A stretch of DNA of 11,011 nt from Paludibacteraceae bacterium (GTDB lineage Bacteria > Bacteroidota > Bacteroidia > Bacteroidales > Paludibacteraceae). The position numbers and the translations under genes were made by a program. The stretch covers positions 1 through 11,011 of the forward strand of contig JAGPGR010000041.1 in assembly GCA_018055865.1 (NCBI GenBank), given 5' to 3'. This document shows positions 1 to 7,247 of the stretch, in pieces; position 1 is the first letter of the stretch; every line of letters starts with the position of its first letter. The notes beneath the pieces are model-generated. The model saw only the letters and a program-made list of their open reading frames with translations. It ran no database searches and was not told where the DNA came from.

Positions 1-508
1 CTTTAGTTGTTTTTCCGGATGCTATCGCTTTCAGAATTTATTTTTCGGAGGCAGTCAGAAGTGCCCGTTCGGTTTCGGTTTTTTGTTTGTAAACACTGTT
101 AAGTAATACGTTGGATGCCAAGCTGCACACAAATCTTCGGTTTCTGGTCACTTCAAGAAAGGCTGTCAGGATTTCATCACCCGAGCTATCCTTATACAAA
201 ATACTGAAATTGGTCGAATTGAAATAAGTACGTCGAATAAATTCGACGCTCAATTCAGAAGAAAAAAGAAGCCAGTGCACATTCGGATAAGCAATTCCCA
301 TGTTGCAAAATTCGTCGGCACTTGTGAAATCAAAGAGCGAATAGTCAAGTATTGTGATTATAAAAACATCTTTGCTAAGTTGATCTATCAACTCCTTTTT
401 GGATTGTACGTCAGCAAACAGAAAATCACCCATTTCTGAAAGCACCTTGCGGGTACCTTCTCTGGTAATAAACTGATTATCAGCTAAAATAACTTTACTA
501 ACATCCAT
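1..508 (-). pseudogene. NarL/LuxR-type response regulator with an in-frame stop in its HTH domain (runs off window edge)
   Basis: Residues 1 to about 120 read as a CheY-like receiver: ILADNQF with acidic D10, phospho-acceptor D55 in ILDYSLF, S83/S84 at the Thr/Ser switch position and K106 in YKDSSGDEI. A linker leads to LTASEK at residues 151-156, the usual opening of a LuxR-type helix-turn-helix, and then TAA at 38-40. Past the stop the same frame continues to the window edge as ILKAIASGKTTK, which is what follows in this HTH family (pattern LTxREkEILxxIAxGkTtKEIA). The stop therefore sits where Glu is usual, and GAA to TAA is a single-base change. The start is ATG at 506-508, about 20 nt after the expected transcription start of the promoter at 535-561. 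The 156-residue product would keep the receiver and lose DNA binding. It could be a pseudogene, a sequencing error or a receiver-only protein. The receiver and interrupted HTH are clear; the biological status is not. Confidence 0.7.
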
Positions 509-534
509 CTGAATTGTCGAATTTTTTTAGGATG

Positions 535-561
535 CAAAGTTAGTGATTTTTCAGCTACAAA
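535..561 (-). promoter_or_regulatory. Putative Bacteroidetes-type promoter for the response regulator
   Basis: On the minus strand TAACTTTG (535-542) matches the -7 consensus TAnnTTTG exactly. A TTTG at 558-561 could be the -33 element, but the 15-nt gap is shorter than usual. That TTTG is also the end of the U-tract of the upstream terminator. Transcription would begin about 20 nt before the ATG at 508. The assignment rests on motif match and position only. Confidence 0.5.
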
Positions 562-587
562 AAAAGACGACCTTGCAGCCGTCTTTT
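559..587 (-). terminator. Rho-independent terminator after gldN
   Basis: Perfect 8-bp arms AAAAGACG (580-587 read on the minus strand) and CGTCTTTT (562-569) enclose a 10-nt loop that can close further by a G-U and a C-G pair. The minus strand then has an uninterrupted T7 run. The hairpin begins about 25 nt past the gldN stop, so it probably ends the T9SS transcript. Confidence 0.85.
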
Positions 588-611
588 CCATTGATTGTAA
601 CCCCAAATCAA

Positions 612-1514
612 TTAATTTTCCCACAAATCCTGTTCGAAGTTCATCAGTTCGGTTTCAATGCGTTTCTGTTCAGCCCTTAAAGCGTTTTCATCCAGTGAAA
701 ACTCCAAAAGCATTCGGCTGTACATATTGCTATCGCCCAACAGATAGCTTGAATATAGATTTTGAGAGAAAAATTCGTCGTAAGTCATTCGCTGACTGTC
801 GTTTCCGTTAGGAGTAACCAGCTGACGGATCAGATAAGGGCGTAATTCGTCGAAAGAAAACCAGCATAGCACCGAATTACGGAAGTAAGCCATAGTGTCG
901 TTGTTTGCCATATTGTCCGGGTGCAGAGCATACATCGGTGCAATGGCTATAATTTTTGTATACAACCGGGATGTGTGCGTGTCGAAGAAAATCACTTCCT
1001 GAATCAAAAATTTGAGTTGATTGCGCACATACCTCATGTACTGGTCAGCGTTTACGGAGCGCTGTTCTGTAATCGGATCGACCTGTATCAGGTTGTTTTC
1101 CATCGATTCGTCGTAAGCAAATACGCGTGAGAGTTCATCACCGGTCAGCATATCGTCGAATTGTGGTTTGATATCGCGCGGATTACGGCTGTACACATTT
1201 ATGCCACTTACCACTGCATCAAGCATTACCCGGAAAAGACTTCGATACTGGTCATTAGGTCGCGAAGGAAAATAAAGCTGAAAGTTCTGCTTGTCGCGCA
1301 TATCAATGACTCTGTACACTACCCGCGACCACGAAATGTCTTCTGCCCGATGATTTATCACAGCTATCGTATCAGCCAGGGCATCGAGTTCCATGGTTTG
1401 AAGACGGATGTTTCCAATCTGATCAAAAAATGATGCGTTGGGATCCTGACTTTTCACATTACCCGAGAATAAGAGAAAAGTGAAAACGGTTATTATGAAA
1501 CTAACTTTTTTCAT
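612..1514 (-). CDS. gldN: GldN/PorN, periplasmic component of the type IX secretion system
   Basis: This 300-residue protein has an N-terminal signal peptide: a Lys pair, a hydrophobic core at about 5-17, and likely cleavage before QDPNASFF near residue 22. The mature part matches the GldN family. It has a region around ISWSRVVYRVIDMRDKQNFQLYFP (residues about 60-83) and a conserved-looking segment with YMRYVRNQLKFLIQEVIFFDTH, followed by a C-terminal SYDEFF-like region (here TYDEFFSQNLYSSYLLG). In characterised species GldN/PorN binds the lipoprotein GldK/PorK to form the periplasmic ring of the T9SS and contacts the periplasmic part of GldM. It is the last gene of the porP-gldKLMN block, 59 nt after gldM, with a strong terminator behind it. 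The ATG at 1512-1514 gives the signal peptide directly. Length and position fit the family, and nothing looks damaged. Confidence 0.93.
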   Translation of the reverse strand: MKKVSFIITVFTFLLFSGNVKSQDPNASFFDQIGNIRLQTMELDALADTIAVINHRAEDISWSRVVYRVIDMRDKQNFQLYFPSRPNDQYRSLFRVMLDAVVSGINVYSRNPRDIKPQFDDMLTGDELSRVFAYDESMENNLIQVDPITEQRSVNADQYMRYVRNQLKFLIQEVIFFDTHTSRLYTKIIAIAPMYALHPDNMANNDTMAYFRNSVLCWFSFDELRPYLIRQLVTPNGNDSQRMTYDEFFSQNLYSSYLLGDSNMYSRMLLEFSLDENALRAEQKRIETELMNFEQDLWEN

Positions 1515-1573
1515 TTTTTTATGAATGTATTTTACTATATTTTAACGTGAGTGAATATCAATCATTCTGAGCA

Positions 1574-3103
1574 TTATAATTCCACTTGAATAACTCCCAG
1601 ACTGCGGGTTTTTCCATCCGGACCCACAGCTTTGATATTCTTAAATGTAATAATATCGCCTCCTTCCAATCCTTCCAGATCGGATTTTTGCTTTCCGCTC
1701 AGTTGTCCGCTGCTGCTGGTAGCCACTCCGGCTATGGTTAGCTGCGTGAAAGATGTGATATCAAAGTTTGCCTGCACCAGTGCATCTTCGCCATAACTGG
1801 CTATTAATCGTGCATTCTGCAGTTGTTTTCGGGTGACACGTCCCTCTTTTATTTCGCGCGGAACTCCTCCGGCATCGGTGTACTGCAAATACGCAATGGG
1901 GTCGGGCAGGTATTTTACCCGAAAAACTCCGCTTCCCATTTGCTGCTCACGTCCCTCAACCAGAGCCGTCACAAAGATTGTAATTTCTCCATCTTGATTG
2001 GCCCTGACAATATAATTGCCGCCTGCTGTTTTTGTGGCCGACCCGCCGTTGACACTTACCCGCACATTTTCGGAAGCTATGCCGGGCACCGACACGCTGA
2101 ACCGGTTGTCAATGCCTCGGTAAACCACGTTCAAATCTTCGTTGGAAATGGTTGCAGCAGGCTTTCCTACGGTGTACTCCTCGGTAAACGGGTATGATAT
2201 AAATCCACCCTGATTATCGGGCATCCGGATGGTTCCCGAATATTTAAAGGTACCGGTCTGAGAGGGGACAAATTCATATTTTCCAAATTTCTTGGCGCCA
2301 ACTGCCGGAATTCTTGTACCGTTTACAAAATACTCGTACTGCCGGGTTGAATCTGTGGCTGCCAGAATAATATCGGCCGAGTACCTGCCTCCCTGGATGA
2401 TGTATCGTGAATTAGGCACAACGAATGCCTGTACTTTATTTACTCTGAAATCGTCGAAATCGGTTCTTGATTTCAGATATTGTACAGTTTCGGCCTCAGC
2501 CGACCGGATATCGGATTGATATTTGGTCAAAATAGTGATGGCTGCCGAAACAGGCATGGATTCAAACAACTTACTCTCCCATCTGGAACCACCGGAGGTT
2601 TCGAACATTGTGCTATACATTTCAGCTTTAGAGGGATTGGTTTTTTTCAGAAATTCCCGATACGCTTCAATTTTTTGTCTCAATCGTTTCCCGTTTCCCT
2701 TTACTATGGCATATTCTCCGGCAGCATCTATATCTTCACGGGAGATAATATTTACAGCATTTTTGTCGGCTTTTTTGCCATCCGATATTTTCAGAATCCC
2801 GTATTTGAAATCTTTCAGGTAATGAAACAATTCATCCGAATTCTTCTTGACCAAATTTGCCTGATCGAGCCATTCTTTCACTTTGGCAGGATTCTTCTTA
2901 TTCATAAATTCAAAATCATCATAGATGGAAGTGTTTCTTGACTCCGAAGATGCTATGGTAGTACGTAAGCTATTGTCCACCAACCCGAATCCGTTCAGGA
3001 TTTCGCTCGACACGTTCAGCGCCAGCATAGCAGTAAGCACAAGGTACATCATACCTATCATGCGCTGACGCGGGGTTTCCGGACAATTTTTGGCTCCACT
3101 CAT
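1574..3103 (-). CDS. gldM: GldM/PorM, periplasm-spanning motor subunit of the type IX secretion system
   Basis: This 509-residue protein has a short cytoplasmic N-terminus (MSGAKNCPETPRQR), one transmembrane helix at about 15-32 (MIGMMYLVLTAMLALNVS) and a long periplasmic region. That is the GldM layout. The family folds into several periplasmic domains: a helical one, probably about 35-225 here, then beta-rich ones, here including FVVPNSRYIIQGGRYSAD at about 227-244. The segment PRQRMIGMMYLVLTAMLALNVS is the most diagnostic. In studied species GldM pairs with GldL to form the proton-motive-force-driven motor and reaches through the periplasm to the GldK/GldN ring. It sits 89 nt after gldL and 59 nt before gldN. 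Four 8-bp tandem repeats end 17 nt upstream of the start codon, an unusual leader. Identification is firm from the N-terminus and gene order. Confidence 0.95.
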   Translation of the reverse strand: MSGAKNCPETPRQRMIGMMYLVLTAMLALNVSSEILNGFGLVDNSLRTTIASSESRNTSIYDDFEFMNKKNPAKVKEWLDQANLVKKNSDELFHYLKDFKYGILKISDGKKADKNAVNIISREDIDAAGEYAIVKGNGKRLRQKIEAYREFLKKTNPSKAEMYSTMFETSGGSRWESKLFESMPVSAAITILTKYQSDIRSAEAETVQYLKSRTDFDDFRVNKVQAFVVPNSRYIIQGGRYSADIILAATDSTRQYEYFVNGTRIPAVGAKKFGKYEFVPSQTGTFKYSGTIRMPDNQGGFISYPFTEEYTVGKPAATISNEDLNVVYRGIDNRFSVSVPGIASENVRVSVNGGSATKTAGGNYIVRANQDGEITIFVTALVEGREQQMGSGVFRVKYLPDPIAYLQYTDAGGVPREIKEGRVTRKQLQNARLIASYGEDALVQANFDITSFTQLTIAGVATSSSGQLSGKQKSDLEGLEGGDIITFKNIKAVGPDGKTRSLGVIQVEL

Positions 3104-3120
3104 TAGTTCGTATTTTGATT

Positions 3121-3152
3121 ATTGAGTTATTGAGTTATTGAGTTATTGAGTT
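3121..3152 (-). repeat. Four perfect tandem copies of the 8-mer ATTGAGTT (AACTCAAT on the coding strand)
   Basis: Positions 3121-3128, 3129-3136, 3137-3144 and 3145-3152 are identical 8-mers. A partial match continues at 3117-3120. The array lies in the gldL-gldM gap, 17 nt before the gldM ATG, so copy number would set the length of the leader rather than the reading frame. No other feature explains it. Confidence 0.95.
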
Positions 3153-3192
3153 CTGTTTTCCTTTATAGCTTTTTATTTCCAAGTCAGTATTT

Positions 3193-4188
3193 CTACGACA
3201 GGGCATTCAGCATATTTCCATAAATGGCATTGAGGTCTTCCACTTGTTTGGTGAGTTTGCGGGTTGCAGCCTGGTATCGCTGGCTTTCCTGTTGTGCTGC
3301 GGAGGCAGCTTCTCTCATTTTGTCCATGTCGGTGGCTACACCGTCAATGTGGGATGTAGCTTGCTTTATGGCCTCAGCCTGCTGGCTCAGACTTTCTGTT
3401 TGAGTCTGAATATGGCGCAACTGAATTTCGTAGATGGAGTTGATGCCTGATAAGCTTCTGTTCACGTTTTCCACATTTCCGGTATAATTCCGGGTACTGC
3501 TTACCACATTATCCATTTCAGCATTCACACCCTGATACGATGCAGCAAGTGTTTCAGCATTGGTGTTCAGTTTTTGCTGCGTATCGGCAAATGAAGCAGC
3601 CATTTCAGAAGCCGATTCAATATTTTTGGCAAAACCATTGGCTGCCAATGCTACATTAGCCAGCGTTTGAAGATTTTCAGCCGTCAAAGTCAGGTTTTTT
3701 ATTCCTTCACTCAATTTTTGTAAGTCTTCTTCATTCAATGTTTCGCCAAATAAAACACCATTTGAACCGCCGGATGGCTGTATTGCGGACTGCTGAACTC
3801 CGGATTGCCCATAAATCTGCTGAAAATCGGCCGGTATCACTTCGCCCGAGACTGCCGGCTGGATAAATGCAGTTTGAACTCCACCCTGCACAGCCGAAGC
3901 GATAGTTTTGACATCAAGTCTTTCGTCATCATCGGCTTTGAAATTAAATATTTTTGCCCAATCGTATTCGCGGTAAGGTCTGTCGAATATTCCCAAAGCA
4001 AAAATAACAGATTCAACCGACATGCCTATTCCCAACATCAAATTACCAATCGGATAGTGCAAAATCTTGAACATGGCGCCCAAAATCACGATAGATGCCC
4101 CTAAACTGTAGGCAGCCGATATAATTCGTCTGCCGGAATAGGAATTCCACCACATGTAAAACTTACTATCTGGTTTTCTCAACTTCAT
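3193..4188 (-). CDS. gldL: GldL/PorL, inner-membrane motor subunit of the type IX secretion system
   Basis: This 331-residue protein starts with a basic N-terminus containing WWNSYSGRR and two closely spaced transmembrane helices at about 22-43 and 47-68. A conserved pattern GAMFKILHYPIG lies between them, and GMSVESVIF is in the second helix. The membrane-embedded acidic residue in that helix is E59; a Glu in this helix is known in GldL/PorL to matter for proton-driven function. The segment YREYDWAKIFNF then leads into a long soluble part (about 85-331), rich in Ala, Gln and Asn, with probable coiled-coil helices near the C-terminus. This matches GldL with its cytoplasmic tail. GldL forms a pentamer around the GldM transmembrane helices and supplies torque or conformational energy to the secretion channel. 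It lies 126 nt after gldK and 89 nt before gldM. The start ATG precedes MKLRKPDSKFYMWW, as expected for the family. Confidence 0.95.
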   Translation of the reverse strand: MKLRKPDSKFYMWWNSYSGRRIISAAYSLGASIVILGAMFKILHYPIGNLMLGIGMSVESVIFALGIFDRPYREYDWAKIFNFKADDDERLDVKTIASAVQGGVQTAFIQPAVSGEVIPADFQQIYGQSGVQQSAIQPSGGSNGVLFGETLNEEDLQKLSEGIKNLTLTAENLQTLANVALAANGFAKNIESASEMAASFADTQQKLNTNAETLAASYQGVNAEMDNVVSSTRNYTGNVENVNRSLSGINSIYEIQLRHIQTQTESLSQQAEAIKQATSHIDGVATDMDKMREAASAAQQESQRYQAATRKLTKQVEDLNAIYGNMLNALS

Positions 4189-4279
4189 TGTTCTTATTGT
4201 ATTAAAATCTGATTGTGATAAACTTAATTTGATAAATTCTGAAGCGTTTTGATTTATATATTCCGGGTTTTAATATTGC

Positions 4280-4313
4280 AAAAAAATCTGATTTTTTTCT
4301 CCGTTTTCTCCGT
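4280..4313 (-). repeat. AT-rich inverted repeat and 9-bp tandem duplication in the gldK-gldL gap
   Basis: Positions 4280-4288 (A7TC) and 4290-4298 (GAT7) form 9-bp arms around one central base. Directly beside them TTTCTCCGT occurs twice in tandem (4296-4304 and 4305-4313). Both lie just after the gldK stop. The stem is almost entirely A-T, so it would be a weak hairpin. It could be an intercistronic processing or attenuation site, or simply low-complexity DNA. Confidence 0.4.
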
Positions 4314-4314
4314 C

Positions 4315-5682
4315 TTAATCACCTGTATAAAATCGTACGCAACGAAAACCTACGTAAGGACGGCTTTCGTCCTGGTACTGGTATGTTTTTACTCCACTTT
4401 GCAGGTAGTAAGCTATGTCTTTCCACGAGCCTCCCTTCACAACTTTGCGTTTGAGTACGGGTGGATCATCGTTTTTGGCATTGTACTGAAAATTAGGATT
4501 CACTTCTGACAGTACCGCATTAGACGAGGGATTGTAGGCAGACGAAGTCCATTCCGATACATTTCCGGCCATGTCATACAGTCCGTAGTTATTGGGTGCA
4601 AATGAACCTACTTTCATAGTTGTAGTACCTGAGTCATTTCCAAATCCGGCACGTGCAGGTTTGAAATTGGCCAGATAGCAACCTTTGGAATCTCGCACAT
4701 AATTGCCTCCCCACGGATAAAGTGCCAGATCGCGACCGCCACGGGCAGCATATTCCCATTCGGCTTCGGTGGGGAGTCTGAATTCTTCGCCCCGTACCAT
4801 ATTAGTTCCATAATAGAGCTTGGTGCGCCAGTTGCAGAATGCCTGAGCCTGTTCCCAGGTTACACCCACAACCGGATATTGTGCGAAAGCTCCGTGTGAG
4901 AAATACATTTTCATTTTCGGATCGTTGTAGGTGTATTGGAAATCGCGTACCCAAGCAGCTGTATCGGGAAATACATTCACAATTCGACTTGAGAAGAAAT
5001 CGCTTCGCGACTGCAACGGCCTGGTGATTGTTACATTACGCATCACGCCGTTTTCATCCACATATCCGCTGTCACGTCTTACTTTTGCTCCGGCTACAAA
5101 TTTTCCGGTATTCAGGTCGTACCTGTTTGAGGGCAGTGCTGCCTGTTCGTAGTCGTACCAGGTGTACACGTAGCGTAGTTTGCTCGGATCTATTTCTTTC
5201 TTACCATCCAACACATCTCCACCCTGATAATACAACGAACTCAGAATGTCCTGAATTTCTTCATCTTTGGAGTTCCACGGAATTTTTTGTTTCCAGTTCA
5301 GTAGTGCTTCCTCCGGCGATGCTTCGTCCACATCACCTTTCATCGGTTTACGGAATTCATCTCTGCCGGCCATTACAAGCATGCGCAGCGCAATAGAATC
5401 TCTCACATAATTCACAAACTGTTTGTATTCGTCGTTTGTAATTTCTGTATCATCCATCCAGAATGCATTCAAAGTCACTTTACGCGGTTGTTCGTTGACT
5501 TCACCAAAAAGTGTCTGATCATTTGGCCCCATAACAAACGAACCGGCCTTGATATATACCATGCCGTAAGGATTTGCATCCCTGAAAGTTCCTTTATTTC
5601 CCTGACCGACTAATTCTCCCATCGGTTTGTTGCAGGAGACCGTCAGCAGAGCTATTAATAATACTGGCAGAAGTTTTTTCAT
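4315..5682 (-). CDS. gldK: GldK/PorK, outer-membrane lipoprotein of the type IX secretion system (SUMF1/FGE-like fold)
   Basis: The 455-residue product begins with a lipoprotein signal, MKKLLPVLLIALLTVSC, with the lipobox cysteine at residue 17. The rest reads as a formylglycine-generating-enzyme (SUMF1-like) domain. It opens with GMVYIKAGSFVMG at about residue 40 and continues with FWMDDTEITNDEYKQFV, VVGVTWEQAQAFCNWR, FRLPTEAEWEYAARGG, GLYDMAGNVSEWTSSAY and a closing VVKGGSWKD and YVGFRCVRF. GldK proteins use this fold structurally: with GldN they form the periplasmic ring attached to the outer membrane. A segment of about 100 residues rich in Asp, Lys and Tyr (around 115-215), between the first motif and the core, is typical of GldK rather than of true sulfatase activators. 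The gene follows porP by 151 nt and precedes gldL by 126 nt. An enzymatic role is unlikely given the context and the absence of an obvious catalytic cysteine pair. Confidence 0.93.
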   Translation of the reverse strand: MKKLLPVLLIALLTVSCNKPMGELVGQGNKGTFRDANPYGMVYIKAGSFVMGPNDQTLFGEVNEQPRKVTLNAFWMDDTEITNDEYKQFVNYVRDSIALRMLVMAGRDEFRKPMKGDVDEASPEEALLNWKQKIPWNSKDEEIQDILSSLYYQGGDVLDGKKEIDPSKLRYVYTWYDYEQAALPSNRYDLNTGKFVAGAKVRRDSGYVDENGVMRNVTITRPLQSRSDFFSSRIVNVFPDTAAWVRDFQYTYNDPKMKMYFSHGAFAQYPVVGVTWEQAQAFCNWRTKLYYGTNMVRGEEFRLPTEAEWEYAARGGRDLALYPWGGNYVRDSKGCYLANFKPARAGFGNDSGTTTMKVGSFAPNNYGLYDMAGNVSEWTSSAYNPSSNAVLSEVNPNFQYNAKNDDPPVLKRKVVKGGSWKDIAYYLQSGVKTYQYQDESRPYVGFRCVRFYTGD

Positions 5683-5833
5683 ATTTTTAGTAACAAACTT
5701 TAATTTTTATTTATCCGTGACTACCGTTTTTAGCGGCTTTAGCATCAATGACTTATTATTTATTAGAAAAAAACAATTAGATACCTGTGAAATGCTCACT
5801 TTTACAACCGTAAACAAATTAATAACTCAATTT

Positions 5834-6814
5834 TTACAAAATTCTTATACTTTTATACCGGTTTTTATTCCTGTTGGTATCAAAAAGAAAACTGTAAGAT
5901 AAATATATTTCGTGTGATCCGGAGCTTACAGTGAGCATTTTGCCTGTCGGCAAATCGTAGGCATAGCCCAGTGTAAGCCCGCTCATGATGCTCAGCCCTG
6001 CAAAAACCACTACTGCATCCTGCAAGCGGTAGGATAATCCTCCCCAATACTTTTTGTCTAATTCCAGCCGTGAAGAAAGTTCGGCCTGCCACGTAGTGAA
6101 ATCGCTTTTCACCAACGAAGATGAACGCAGCAAGAACTTCGGGTTGGCAAGCTGCAAGTCATATCCTCCGGTTACATACATCACTCCACGCACGTTGAAC
6201 TCTGACTTTTCATTGTTCAGTTTGATTAGCGGAGCATTTAAATGAACGTAAGAAACTCCAAGATAGTATTTGGGGGTAGAATAAAAAGCGCCAAGTGAGA
6301 GGTCGAGACCCATTCCGGTTTCATCGGCTGCAGGTATGGCTGCATCGCCCAGAAAGTCGTGGAATTCTGAGTTGATGGTTGCGTTTTTAATACTGTCGTA
6401 CACAAATCCAACGCTCACAAAGCCCACATCCATTCCCAGGCTGGCTGTTCCTTTTCCAATTTTTCGTTTGTAGGCATACTGAAACTGAGCAGATTGGTTG
6501 GTGAAAGCACCGATTTTATCATTGAGGAATTTGATGCCCAGTCCGTGGGTTACCCGCTCGCCCGATTTGAATGGAGCGTTGATGCTGAAGTAGGTGGTTT
6601 GGGGTGCGCCGGGCATTCCCAGCCATTGAATCCGGTGATGTCCGGATACGTTAATCATCTGATTTTCACCCACTGAGGCGGGATTAAAAGTGGGCGTATG
6701 AAACATGTATTGGCTCATCTGAGCCTCAAATTGCGAAAAAACAGGGAAAAAACAACACAAAAACAGCCAGGCTGCTATGTATTTCTTCCCTGTATTTCCA
6801 ATCTGCTTTTCCAT
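5834..6814 (-). CDS. porP: PorP/SprF family type IX secretion system outer-membrane protein
   Basis: This 326-residue protein has a signal peptide (hydrophobic core about 12-25, likely cleavage near FS-QFEAQ at 27). The PorP/SprF hallmark follows: QMSQYMFHTPTFNPASVG (about 32-49) and HRIQWLGMPGAPQTTYFSINAPF (about 60-82). The remainder alternates short hydrophobic strands with Gly- and Tyr-rich turns (GLGIKFLNDKIGAFTNQSAQFQYAY, LGMDVGFVSVGFVYD, LDLSLGAFYSTPKYYLGVSYVHLN), as expected of an outer-membrane beta-barrel, and ends with SHEIYLSYSFLF plus a short basic tail. PorP is needed for T9SS assembly in Porphyromonas. Its SprF paralogues help secrete or anchor the SprB adhesin in flavobacteria. 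As first gene of the block, next to gldK, it fits the PorP role. The preceding 140-nt gap holds a short terminator and a palindrome, so porP probably heads the T9SS transcript, although I see no consensus -7 box there. Confidence 0.92.
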   Translation of the reverse strand: MEKQIGNTGKKYIAAWLFLCCFFPVFSQFEAQMSQYMFHTPTFNPASVGENQMINVSGHHRIQWLGMPGAPQTTYFSINAPFKSGERVTHGLGIKFLNDKIGAFTNQSAQFQYAYKRKIGKGTASLGMDVGFVSVGFVYDSIKNATINSEFHDFLGDAAIPAADETGMGLDLSLGAFYSTPKYYLGVSYVHLNAPLIKLNNEKSEFNVRGVMYVTGGYDLQLANPKFLLRSSSLVKSDFTTWQAELSSRLELDKKYWGGLSYRLQDAVVVFAGLSIMSGLTLGYAYDLPTGKMLTVSSGSHEIYLSYSFLFDTNRNKNRYKSIRIL

Positions 6815-6887
6815 TCTATACTTTTTTCTGAAATCAATTTAGACTAAAAAAATAAACTCTAAAGATTTCAAAAAATTGTATCAACAA

Positions 6888-6902
6888 GCCAAATTGTTTG
6901 GC
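6888..6902. promoter_or_regulatory. Perfect 15-bp palindrome upstream of porP (possible operator)
   Basis: GCCAAA-TTG-TTTGGC has 6-bp arms and a 3-bp centre. It lies about 75 nt before the porP start, in the only gap where a promoter for the T9SS block would be expected. On the minus strand no T-run follows directly, so it is not a typical terminator. A dimeric regulator site is one possibility; the function is unknown. Confidence 0.35.
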
Positions 6903-6922
6903 ATTTATGTAAATACCGGCCT

Positions 6923-6947
6923 AAAAAAACAATCTGAGCGGCGATTG
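6923..6947 (-). terminator. Short hairpin with T7 run after the DUF2795-like gene
   Basis: Read on the minus strand, CAATC (6943-6947) and GATTG (6930-6934) can pair over an 8-nt loop, and seven T residues follow at once. The hairpin starts about 7 nt past the stop of the small gene. The stem is only 5 bp, so termination may be partial. Confidence 0.45.
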
Positions 6948-6954
6948 AAAAGGA

Positions 6955-7176
6955 TTAATACTCTTCTTCGTCGAAGAAAAAGTCTTCTTTGCTGGGATAA
7001 TCAGGCCAAATGTCTTCAATGGTTTCGTAGATTTCTCCCTCATCTTCTATTTCCTGCAAATTTTCAATTACTTCAAGCGGAGCGCCCGAACGAATTGCGT
7101 AATCTATCAATTCATCCTTTGTTGCAGGCCAGGGAGCATCTTCGATTTTCGATGCAAGTTCTAAAGTCCAATACAT
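6955..7176 (-). CDS. Small acidic DUF2795-like protein
   Basis: A 73-residue protein of the DUF2795-like type common in Bacteroidales. The N-terminal half (MYWTLELASKIEDAPWPATKDELIDYAIRSGAP, residues 1-33) has the look of the domain: a segment in which a small domain is set up by PWPATKDELIDYAIRSGAP, followed by LEVIENLQEIEDEGEIYETIEDIWPDYP. The C-terminus is strikingly acidic (SKEDFFFDEEEY). There is no signal peptide or membrane segment, so it is probably cytoplasmic. The ATG at 7174-7176 follows a 5' leader with a -7 box at 7227-7234. It lies 71 nt after the adenosyltransferase gene and about 140 nt before porP. No function is established to my knowledge. Its position raises the question of a link to T9SS expression, but co-location alone does not show this. 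The coding call is firm and the family call fairly good. Confidence 0.85.
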   Translation of the reverse strand: MYWTLELASKIEDAPWPATKDELIDYAIRSGAPLEVIENLQEIEDEGEIYETIEDIWPDYPSKEDFFFDEEEY

Positions 7177-7226
7177 GTAATGTAGTTATTTAGGTTATTT
7201 TCAACTGTTTTTTTGGAAAAGGAGTG

Positions 7227-7234
7227 CAAAAATA
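7227..7234 (-). promoter_or_regulatory. Putative -7 element for the DUF2795-like gene
   Basis: TATTTTTG on the minus strand fits TAnnTTTG exactly and is followed by CACTCC. It lies 50 nt before the ATG at 7176 and just after the adenosyltransferase stop. No TTTG -33 element is visible at the expected distance, so the promoter is tentative. Confidence 0.4.
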
Positions 7235-7247
7235 TAATATTTTTTTA

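Noticed and set aside
38..40. TAA read as a sense codon (alternative code or recoding)
   Set aside because: All other genes here end at normal stops, several of them TAA, and no recoding signal is visible. Mutation or sequence error is simpler.
2480..2941. 153-codon plus-strand open frame within gldM
   Set aside because: It is opposite the clearly coding gldM frame, and its Phe/Ile-rich composition is what the complement of Lys/Asp/Asn-rich coding DNA gives.
5028..5396. 122-codon plus-strand open frame within gldK
   Set aside because: It is antisense to the SUMF1-like domain of gldK and shows no motif; the His/Arg/Cys-rich composition is typical of antisense translation.
4315..5682. Genuine sulfatase-activating enzyme (FGE)
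   Set aside because: The fold matches, but the lipoprotein signal, the gldKLMN context and the lack of an obvious catalytic cysteine pair point to the structural GldK.
5683..5833. Independent promoter for gldK
   Set aside because: Near matches such as TTAATTTG occur, but none fits TAnnTTTG and no strong terminator follows porP, so I do not call one. The 151-nt gap holds no other clear feature.
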